From assembly GCA_022717655.1 (NCBI GenBank), contig JAIIAN010000191.1, forward strand, positions 1 through 5,500: a stretch of DNA of 5,500 nucleotides, in the 5' to 3' direction. The notes below the pieces were generated by a model that made no database searches, had not been told where the DNA came from, and saw only the letters and a list, made by a program, of their open reading frames with translations. The stretch comes from Bacillota bacterium. GTDB lineage: Bacteria; Bacillota; Clostridia; Lachnospirales; Lachnospiraceae. This document shows, one piece after another, positions 1 through 4,890 of this stretch (the first letter of the stretch is position 1; the number at the start of each line of letters is the position of its first letter). The position numbers and the translations under genes were made by a program.

Positions 1-141
1 CTTATTTTTAGGTTCGAAAGACGACTTATAAAGTGTCCTGCTGCCACCCAGATACCACTTCCATAGGAGCTATGCACCGCATGGGAGTTGGTAATTCATT
101 ATATCTTATTCCTTAAGTAATGCAAATGAAGATTTGGACAT
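1..141. other. Unassigned left-edge sequence, possible mobile-element debris
   Basis: No convincing gene is visible here. The longest open stretch is a roughly 33-residue plus-strand frame (about 12-113) with no recognisable motif, and the minus-strand frames are broken by stops. A short palindrome (CATAG-GAG-CTATG, 62-74) is the only local structure. The stretch adjoins a hairpin whose outer end resembles the terminus of an IS3-family element, so it may belong to an insertion sequence or its remnant extending off the window. No transposase residues can be identified to confirm this. Confidence 0.3.
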
Positions 142-194
142 AAAAAGACCGACCTCCAATCGTTAGATTTTAGGTCTAACTTTTGGGGGTCGGT
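142..194 (-). terminator. Intrinsic terminator after the GH32 gene
   Basis: A long stem-loop starts 32 nt past the GH32 stop codon. Outer arms 148-159 and 183-194 pair over 12 positions, with one imperfect pair (155/187) that is an A-C mismatch in minus-strand RNA. A 2x2 internal loop leads to a perfect 6-bp inner stem (162-167 with 175-180) and a 7-nt loop. In the minus direction the stem is followed by CTTTTTAT, the U-tract expected of a Rho-independent terminator. In the plus direction there is no U-tract, so it should act on leftward transcripts only. The outer sequence also resembles an IS3-type end. Confidence 0.75.
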
Positions 195-226
195 ACATAT
201 TCCCATATATCTGGCGGTGTCATAAT

Positions 227-1555
227 TTATTTCAACACTCGAACTTTCTGAATCTTTCCATTCAGTGTATCCCCTAATCCATAAACCACATGGCTTAAGA
301 CATACTGTCCATCATTGACAAAAATTTCAATTAAATTTTCTTCTACAAAAATATCCAGTTTTGCAGATTTCCCTACTTTCAGGGTCTGATTTTCCACATG
401 ATATCCTTCAATATCTGCAAATACACGTTCACGGTTTCCTACAACTTTTCCATCTTCCAGACGAATTTCATATCCACCGATTTCCAATTCTTCTCCTTCT
501 GATAAAGTCGTTGTTATCCAAAGTGGCTGTTTTTCTTTTAATTTTAATACCGCTTTGGTTAAATCTATTTCTTCAAAGTTTTCTTTTACATTCGGATGCA
601 CATCAAATGTAACCTGTCCATTTTTGATTCCAACCACTCGTGGAAGGCACATCATTCCGATCCACTGTGTTCCATCTTTTGATTCTACCGGTTTTGGCAT
701 ACGCATCCATGCAATCATCACTCTTCTGCCATCTTTATCCAGATTGCTCTGTGGCGCATAAAAATCACCGCCATAGTCCACCATCTGATACTCATCCGGT
801 AAACTTAACTCCCCGGTTTTAGCATCAAATTTTGCCAATGTACAGACAGACTGATTCGCATATTCCAAACCATCATTTTGAATTCCCATTGGAGAACCGA
901 TAAAAACATACTGCTCACAAATTTTAAATAAATCCGGACACTCCATCGTATGACCATAAGTCTCTTTCCGACACTGAGATTTATAATTCCAGTTTTCTCC
1001 ATCTTCACTTTCAAAAATCAAAACTCTTGCCTGCTCTCCATGATAGGTACTTCCAAGTACCATATAATACTTCTCGTCCTCTTTCCAGACCTTCGGGTCT
1101 CTGGTATCTCTGGCATCTGCAATTTCTTCGTCCCGGATGACCGGAATAATCTGTTTTTTTCCGTTCCAGTTATCAAACTTTTCTCCATCTTCTGCAATCA
1201 GCATTGCCTGACTTGTCTCAAACTGGTCATTTTTAGAAAGATGAATATTTTCTTCATCCTGTTCCAGATAACGTACTGCAGAATAATAGAAATAAAGTTT
1301 CTCATCTTTTTCAATTGCACTTCCAGAAAAAACACCATTTCTGTCATAATATTTTGTCGGAAATAATGCAATTTTCTTATGTTCCCAATGCACTAAATCT
1401 TCACTTACTGCGTGACCCCAGTGCATTGTTCCCCATATTGGAGCATAAGGAAAATGCTGGTAAAATAGATGGTAAAGTCCTTTGTAATAAATAAAACCAT
1501 TTGGGTCATTTATCCAGTTAACTGGGGATTTTAAATGTAATACATCCTGTTTCAT
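227..1555 (-). CDS. Glycoside hydrolase family 32 beta-fructosidase (sucrose-6-phosphate hydrolase / invertase type)
   Basis: This 442-residue enzyme should hydrolyse terminal beta-fructofuranosyl bonds in sucrose, sucrose-6-phosphate or short fructans. The GH32 signature is complete: WINDPNG (residues 14-20, nucleophile Asp17), FSGSA (76-80), RDP (152-154, transition-state Asp153) and ECPDLF (205-210, acid/base Glu205). Residues 1 to about 310 form the five-bladed propeller, and about 330-442 a beta-sandwich somewhat shorter than in many 480-500-residue relatives. There is no signal peptide, so it is cytoplasmic and acts on imported sugar. The ATG start is supported by AAAGGA 8 nt upstream and by alignment of the NDPNG motif near the N-terminus. 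It has its own promoter and LacI-type operator upstream and a terminator downstream, so it appears monocistronic. No PTS, ABC transporter or fructokinase gene is in view, so sucrose, sucrose-6-phosphate and fructan specificity cannot be separated. Confidence 0.93.
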   Translation of the reverse strand: MKQDVLHLKSPVNWINDPNGFIYYKGLYHLFYQHFPYAPIWGTMHWGHAVSEDLVHWEHKKIALFPTKYYDRNGVFSGSAIEKDEKLYFYYSAVRYLEQDEENIHLSKNDQFETSQAMLIAEDGEKFDNWNGKKQIIPVIRDEEIADARDTRDPKVWKEDEKYYMVLGSTYHGEQARVLIFESEDGENWNYKSQCRKETYGHTMECPDLFKICEQYVFIGSPMGIQNDGLEYANQSVCTLAKFDAKTGELSLPDEYQMVDYGGDFYAPQSNLDKDGRRVMIAWMRMPKPVESKDGTQWIGMMCLPRVVGIKNGQVTFDVHPNVKENFEEIDLTKAVLKLKEKQPLWITTTLSEGEELEIGGYEIRLEDGKVVGNRERVFADIEGYHVENQTLKVGKSAKLDIFVEENLIEIFVNDGQYVLSHVVYGLGDTLNGKIQKVRVLK

Positions 1556-1620
1556 GAATTTTTTCCTTTCTACTATCTATTTTTATTTTTTTTGTTATTT
1601 TTGTCACTTTTTTCGTTAAA

Positions 1621-1634
1621 AGTAACCGGTTACT
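1621..1634. promoter_or_regulatory. LacI-family-type operator for the GH32 gene
   Basis: AGTAACCGGTTACT is a perfect 14-bp palindrome with the central CG step and AACCGGTT core typical of LacI/GalR-family operators, including those of sucrose regulators. It lies just downstream of the predicted start site (about +5 to +18), where a bound repressor would block initiation or early elongation. No LacI-family gene is in the window, so the regulator is inferred and must lie elsewhere. The sequence does not match the CcpA cre consensus. Confidence 0.7.
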
Positions 1635-1644
1635 CTATAACTTG

Positions 1645-1673
1645 ATATTAACTACTTACGTTACAAAAGTCAA
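1645..1673 (-). promoter_or_regulatory. Sigma-A promoter of the GH32 gene
   Basis: Reading the minus strand, TTGACT (1673-1668) is followed by exactly 17 nt and then TAATAT (1650-1645). Each hexamer is one or two bases from consensus. The predicted start is near 1638, giving a leader of about 83 nt before the ATG at 1555. The -35 box sits almost against the T-tract of the upstream terminator (hairpin 1707-1688), so readthrough from feoAB should be stopped just before this promoter. Confidence 0.8.
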
Positions 1674-1675
1674 TA

Positions 1676-1707
1676 AAAATTAAAAAAGAATCTCGCTTGC
1701 GAGATTC
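1676..1707 (-). terminator. Strong hairpin terminator at the edge of the palindrome cluster
   Basis: Positions 1688-1707 form a perfect hairpin with an 8-bp stem (GAATCTCG/CGAGATTC) and a four-base loop, CAAG on the minus strand (CTTG on the plus). In the minus direction it is followed by TTTTTTAATTTTT (1687-1675), a good U-tract. It would terminate any transcript that escapes the feoAB terminator before it enters the GH32 promoter. It is also the last unit of the hairpin cluster at 1688-1812, so it may have arrived as part of that repeat. Confidence 0.65.
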
Positions 1708-1812
1708 TCCGCCTGCGGCGGGTTGCTGTGCAACATTTTTCTACTCCGCCGCAGTGCGATCCTTGCGGAGCGTTTATTATTTCATAGGACGAAGTTTCCT
1801 ATGAAATAATAA
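1688..1812. repeat. Cluster of GC-rich palindromes, REP/MITE-like intergenic repeat
   Basis: Five hairpins are packed into 125 bp: GAATCTCG/CGAGATTC (1688-1707); CCGCC-TGC-GGCGG (1709-1721); GTTGC-TGT-GCAAC (1722-1734); CTCCGC/GCGGAG around a 15-nt loop (1744-1770); and a 16-bp perfect stem with loop CGAAGTT (1774-1812). GCGGCGG (1715-1721) can also pair with CCGCCGC (1746-1752), so the middle can refold. The GC-rich part contrasts sharply with the AT-rich surroundings. No coding potential is evident. From general familiarity, hairpin clusters of this kind recur between genes in Lachnospiraceae genomes, but copy number cannot be tested from one window. Alternatives are a composite terminator or a structured non-coding RNA. 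Confidence 0.55.
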
Positions 1813-1840
1813 TAAAATGCCGAGGCGTTCTGCCCCGACA
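1813..1840 (-). terminator. Intrinsic terminator after feoAB
   Basis: In minus-strand RNA, arms 1840-1832 and 1826-1818 pair over 9 bp including two G-U wobbles, around an AGAAC loop, followed by TTTTATTATTATTTC. It starts 44 nt past the feoAB stop. The wobble pairs become mismatches in plus-strand RNA, so the structure favours leftward termination. Confidence 0.65.
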
Positions 1841-1866
1841 TTGAAAGCATTTCATCTTTTATTTAC

Positions 1867-1904
1867 TAAAGTCCAATTTATTTATTAAAGTCCAATTCCA
1901 AGTC
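1867..1904. repeat. 19-bp imperfect tandem duplication at the feoAB 3' end
   Basis: On the minus strand a 19-nt unit beginning GGACTTTA is present twice in direct succession, the first copy carrying the last codons and stop of feoAB and the second lying just after the stop, with about 16 of 19 positions matching. The 12-mer TAAAGTCCAATT (plus strand) occurs at 1867-1878 and 1886-1897, and a further partial copy (AAGTCCAATT) at 1900-1909 falls in the coding sequence, which ends GLGIGL. It looks like a small slippage duplication rather than a functional site. Confidence 0.6.
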
Positions 1905-4227
1905 CAATTAAATGCATAATCAATGCACAGATCCATGCCACTGCACACTGCCAGAATACAACTCCGACTGCCCATTTTCCACCAAGTTCACGACGAATAG
2001 AAGCAATTGCCGCTACACATGGAGTATACAGCAGACTAAATACCAGAAGAGACGCTGCGGAAAGTGGAGAAAGCACGCCTGCGATTCCGCCTGCAAAGAG
2101 CACTTCTAAGGTTGATACCACACTTTCTTTTGCCATAAATCCACTGATTAATGCAGTACAGATTTTCCAGTCTCCAAGTCCTACCGGTTTGAAAATCGGA
2201 ACTAAAAATCCTGCTACCATAGCAAGAATACTGTCTGCGGAATCTTTTACCATATTTAAATGTAAATCAAAACTCTGTAAGAACCAGACTACAATTGTTG
2301 CAAGCAGAATAACAGAAAATGCTCTTTGTAAGAAATCTTTTGCTTTTTCCCATAAAAGCTGTCCTACATTCTTTGCTCCCGGCAGACGATAGTTTGGAAG
2401 CTCCATTACAAACGGTACCGGTTCGCCTTTAAATAACGTATTTTTGTAAAGACAGGCAGCCAGAATTCCAACCAAAATGCCAAGCAAGTATAAACCTGCC
2501 ATAATGAGTCCGCCCTGTTTTGGGAAAAATACACTTACAAAAAATGCATAAATCGGGAGTTTTGCCGTACAGCTCATAAATGGTGTTAAAAGAATCGTCA
2601 TTTTACGGTCACGTTCACTTGTCAGTGTTCTCGTCGCCATAACTGCCGGAACGGTGCATCCGAAACCAATCAGCATTGGCACGATACTTCGTCCGGAAAG
2701 ACCGATTTTCCTTAACAACTTATCCATCACAAAAGCAACACGTGCAATGTATCCGCTGTCCTCCATCAAAGATAAAAAGAAAAATAAAGTTACAATAATT
2801 GGAAGGAAACTTAATACACTTCCAACACCGGTAAAAATACCATCTGTTACAAGGCTGTGCACTGCACTATTTACATGCGCTGCGGTCATTGCTGAATCTG
2901 CCGCTTCTGAAATCTTATCAATGCCAAATTCCAAAATGCCCTGAAGCCATGCTCCAATCACATTAAAGGTCAGATAAAAGACTAATACCATAATTCCGAT
3001 AAAACAAGGAATTGCCGTATATTTTCCGGTCAGAATCCTGTCAATCTTTTCACTTCGGATGCGTTCTTTGCTTTCTTTTGGTTTTACCACTGTTTTCTCA
3101 CACAGACGTTCAATGAAATCAAACCTCATATCTGCAATTGCTGCACTTCTGTCTAGTCCACGCTCCGTTTCCATCTGCTGTACAATATGTTCGAGCATTT
3201 CCATTTCATTTTCATCTAACTTCAGTTGTTCGAGAATCAGCTTGTCACCTTCGATTGCCTTTGTTGCAGCAAAACGAACCGGAATCTCAGCTTTTTGTGC
3301 ATGGTCCTCAATTAAATGAATCACCGCATGAATACAACGGTGCACTGCACCATCGTGGTCATTTTTATCACAAAAATCCTGACGAAGCGGACGTTCCTGA
3401 TATTTTGCAATATGAATTGCATGCCCAACTAATTCACTGACCCCTTCATTTTTTGCAGCCGAAATCGGAATGACCGGAACTCCAAGCAGGGCTTCCATTT
3501 CATTTACATCAATTGAGCCCTGATTTCCAAGCACCTCATCCATCATATTTAAGGCAACAACCATCGGCACATCCATCTCAAGTAACTGCATCGTCAGGTA
3601 TAAATTTCTATGAATGTTCGTGGCATCCACGATATTAATAATTGCTTTCGGCTTTTCATTTAATACAAAATTTCGGGAAACAATTTCCTCACTGCTATAT
3701 GGAGACATTGAGTAAATTCCAGGAAGATCTGTCACATCTGTATTGGAATACCCCTTAATTGAACCATCTTTTCTATCAACCGTAACTCCCGGGAAATTTC
3801 CAACATGCTGATTCGAACCGGTCAACTGATTAAATAAAGTTGTTTTTCCACAGTTCTGATTTCCTACTAATGCATAGGTCAATGTAGTTCCTTCCGGAAG
3901 AGGATTTTCACTTTCTTTAGAATGATACTTTCCATCTTCACCAAGACCCGGATGTTCCGATGGTTTTAAATACTCTTTTCCTTCGTGTGCACGGCTTCTC
4001 TTTTTAATCGGCTCAATCTCAATCTGGTCTGCCTCCGCCAGACGAAGTGTCAGTTCATATCCATGAATCTGAAGTTCCATCGGGTCGCCCATCGGTGCAA
4101 GTTTTACAACTGTGACTTCTGCCCCCGGAATCATTCCCATGTCAAGAAAATGCTGACGAAGTGCTCCCGAACCGCCAACGGTTTTGATGGCAGCACTCTC
4201 GCCGATTTCAAGTTCTTTGAGTGTCAT
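1885..4227 (-). CDS. feoB: Fused FeoA-FeoB ferrous iron transporter
   Basis: This 780-residue inner-membrane protein imports Fe(II), with transport dependent on its G domain. Residues 1-75 form a FeoA (SH3-like) domain, 76-115 a charged linker, and about 117-285 the GTPase with G1 GNQNCGKT (122-129), G2 Thr149 (GVTV), G3 DLPG (167-170), G4 NMMD (227-230) and G5 SAA (256-258). Residues about 290-380 match the cytosolic helical domain. From about 403 onward there are many hydrophobic helices carrying the FeoB gate motifs GFGCTVPA (521-528), SCTAKLP (552-558) and TPCVAA (735-740), whose cysteines are typical of the pore. G1 has Gln where Pro is usual, otherwise all motifs are intact. FeoA and FeoB are separate proteins in E. 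coli, but fusions are known in other anaerobes. The ATG is supported by GGGAG 8 nt upstream and by a complete FeoA N-terminus. No feoC follows. A MarR gene lies 109 nt upstream and probably regulates it. Confidence 0.96.
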   Translation of the reverse strand: MTLKELEIGESAAIKTVGGSGALRQHFLDMGMIPGAEVTVVKLAPMGDPMELQIHGYELTLRLAEADQIEIEPIKKRSRAHEGKEYLKPSEHPGLGEDGKYHSKESENPLPEGTTLTYALVGNQNCGKTTLFNQLTGSNQHVGNFPGVTVDRKDGSIKGYSNTDVTDLPGIYSMSPYSSEEIVSRNFVLNEKPKAIINIVDATNIHRNLYLTMQLLEMDVPMVVALNMMDEVLGNQGSIDVNEMEALLGVPVIPISAAKNEGVSELVGHAIHIAKYQERPLRQDFCDKNDHDGAVHRCIHAVIHLIEDHAQKAEIPVRFAATKAIEGDKLILEQLKLDENEMEMLEHIVQQMETERGLDRSAAIADMRFDFIERLCEKTVVKPKESKERIRSEKIDRILTGKYTAIPCFIGIMVLVFYLTFNVIGAWLQGILEFGIDKISEAADSAMTAAHVNSAVHSLVTDGIFTGVGSVLSFLPIIVTLFFFLSLMEDSGYIARVAFVMDKLLRKIGLSGRSIVPMLIGFGCTVPAVMATRTLTSERDRKMTILLTPFMSCTAKLPIYAFFVSVFFPKQGGLIMAGLYLLGILVGILAACLYKNTLFKGEPVPFVMELPNYRLPGAKNVGQLLWEKAKDFLQRAFSVILLATIVVWFLQSFDLHLNMVKDSADSILAMVAGFLVPIFKPVGLGDWKICTALISGFMAKESVVSTLEVLFAGGIAGVLSPLSAASLLVFSLLYTPCVAAIASIRRELGGKWAVGVVFWQCAVAWICALIMHLIGLGIGL

Positions 4228-4283
4228 TCTCTAATCTCCCTTCTCTTATGTTTTTTGTTCTTTTATTTCTTTACTTTGTAGTT

Positions 4284-4302
4284 TATCTTTCAGTAGAAGA
4301 TA
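4284..4302. promoter_or_regulatory. Candidate MarR operator upstream of feoAB
   Basis: TATCTTTCAGTAGAAGATA contains a perfect inverted repeat, TATCTT/AAGATA, with a 7-nt spacer. It matches the sequence at the presumed marR start site (4788-4806, opposite strand) at 16 of 19 positions. It lies 57 nt before the feoAB start codon. No strong -35/-10 pair is visible beside it (a weak TAAACT hexamer overlaps its edge at 4285-4280), so it could act on a weak local promoter or on transcription coming through from marR. Binding by the MarR product is an inference. Confidence 0.5.
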
Positions 4303-4315
4303 TTTGAGATTTTTT

Positions 4316-4342
4316 AACAGGCTTTTTCAGCCTGTTTTATTT
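4316..4342 (+). terminator. Hairpin between marR and feoAB, terminator-like only on the plus strand
   Basis: AACAGGCT (4316-4323) and AGCCTGTT (4329-4336) form a perfect 8-bp stem with a 5-nt loop, abutting the marR stop codon. In the plus direction it runs into TTATTT, giving a terminator-like U-tract. In the minus direction, the direction of the genes, it is followed by AAAAAA, so it should not terminate the marR transcript by the intrinsic mechanism. It may stop antisense transcription rising out of feoAB, or stabilise the marR mRNA 3' end. Confidence 0.45.
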
Positions 4343-4768
4343 ACAAACCATTGATTTTCTAAACCGCAATACTTTCTCAGAAAGCTTAAGGAGCTGCTCT
4401 CCATCTGTCTCACCCAGCTGTTCCATCAATGCTCTATGATTCGCAACCATATCCGCATATAATTCTCTGCTGTAGTTTTTACCACTTTTTGTAAGGCAGA
4501 CTTCATACTTTCTCTTATCTTCCCTTTGCTGAATTCTTAGAATATACCCTTTTCGTTCCAGCTCTTTTAAAATATTTGCAATTCTTCCGGTCGACATCTG
4601 CAGTTCATTTGTCAAATCTCCAACCAGAATATGGTCATTTTCTTTATATAGATAAATCAGAATCCGGTCTTGTCCAAACGCTGATGCCCTATCCAAAAAC
4701 GCTGAAATTTCTTTTGAATACTTGAGCTGCATGTCGGTAAATTCCAATGCAAGTACATCCAAAGACAT
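4337..4768 (-). CDS. MarR-family transcriptional regulator, probable regulator of feoAB
   Basis: This 143-residue protein has the MarR layout: an N-terminal dimerisation helix (about 5-30), a winged helix with recognition region MSTGRIANILKELERKG (58-74), a wing with the family-typical charged turn and strand (REDKRKYEVCLT, 82-93), and C-terminal dimerisation helices (about 95-140). MarR proteins are dimeric repressors that bind palindromes and respond to small ligands, metals or redox state. The ligand cannot be read from the sequence; candidate metal or redox residues such as His46, Cys91 and His111 are present but not diagnostic. The ATG is preceded by a perfect AGGAGG 9 nt upstream. The gene is 109 nt upstream of feoAB in the same direction, and a shared 19-bp motif flanks both genes, supporting autoregulation plus control of iron uptake. 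The family assignment is secure; the iron role is an inference. Confidence 0.88.
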   Translation of the reverse strand: MSLDVLALEFTDMQLKYSKEISAFLDRASAFGQDRILIYLYKENDHILVGDLTNELQMSTGRIANILKELERKGYILRIQQREDKRKYEVCLTKSGKNYSRELYADMVANHRALMEQLGETDGEQLLKLSEKVLRFRKSMVCK

Positions 4769-4787
4769 CCGCGTGTTCCTCCTGTTT

Positions 4788-4806
4788 TCTCTTCTACCTA
4801 AAGATA
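4788..4806 (-). promoter_or_regulatory. Candidate autoregulatory operator of marR
   Basis: On the minus strand this reads TATCTTTAGGTAGAAGAGA, 16/19 identical to the motif before feoAB (4284-4302). It overlaps the downstream edge of the marR -10 box and the predicted start site near 4799, where a repressor would block initiation. The inverted repeat is less perfect than in the feoAB copy (TATCTT/AAGAGA). Confidence 0.5.
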
Positions 4807-4834
4807 GTTTATTCTAACCAACGGAATTTGTCAA
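4806..4834 (-). promoter_or_regulatory. Sigma-A promoter of marR
   Basis: On the minus strand, a consensus TTGACA (4834-4829) is separated by 17 nt from TAAACT (4811-4806), a 4/6 match to the -10 consensus. The predicted start near 4799 leaves a leader of about 31 nt that includes the AGGAGG site. It lies immediately downstream of the terminator of the preceding gene, so marR starts a new transcription unit. Confidence 0.7.
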
Positions 4835-4840
4835 GAGTGG

Positions 4841-4883
4841 AAAAGAAAAAGGATTACCTTTAAAAATAAAAGTAATCCTTTTT
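4841..4883 (-). terminator. Terminator of the upstream regulator gene
   Basis: AAAAAGGATTAC (4846-4857) and GTAATCCTTTTT (4872-4883) form a perfect 12-bp stem, which can extend with TTT/AAA after one mismatch in the 14-nt loop. In the minus direction the stem ends in T5 followed by CTTTTCC. Plus-strand RNA also ends the stem with T5, so some bidirectional activity is possible. It begins 8 nt past the stop codon at 4891. Confidence 0.75.
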
Positions 4884-4890
4884 CCTGATT

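Noticed and set aside
10..80. GGTTCGAA near position 11 as the T-loop of a tRNA
   Set aside because: No acceptor, D or anticodon stems can be formed around it on either strand.
950..1366. Plus-strand open frame of 138 codons
   Set aside because: It lies wholly inside the GH32 gene on the opposite strand, has no supporting ribosome binding site or recognisable domain, and its residues are those expected of an antisense shadow.
1556..1640. Riboswitch or T-box in the GH32 leader
   Set aside because: The leader is about 80 nt of A-rich sequence with no conserved riboswitch core and no terminator/antiterminator pair.
1655..1668. CcpA cre site overlapping the GH32 promoter spacer
   Set aside because: The TGTAACGTAAG stretch lacks one base of the required TGNAANCG core, so it does not fit the consensus.
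1867..1909. Three AAGTCCAATT copies as a possible CRISPR-like or iteron array
   Set aside because: Copies are very short, unevenly spaced and partly inside the feoAB coding sequence, with no spacers or cas genes, so a slippage duplication explains them.
3138..3440. Plus-strand open frame of 100 codons (with neighbours at 3059-3319 and 2654-2944)
   Set aside because: All are antisense to the intact feoAB gene, with low-complexity Ser/Leu/His-rich translations and no homology that I recognise.
3985..4281. Plus-strand open frame of 98 codons running into the feoAB leader
   Set aside because: It covers the FeoA domain coding region in antisense, and its end is only the translation of the T-rich leader.
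4228..4336. Fur or DtxR box in front of feoAB
   Set aside because: No convincing match to the Fur inverted repeat or the DtxR/IdeR-type palindrome was found; the only clear dyad is the TATCTT/AAGATA motif shared with marR.
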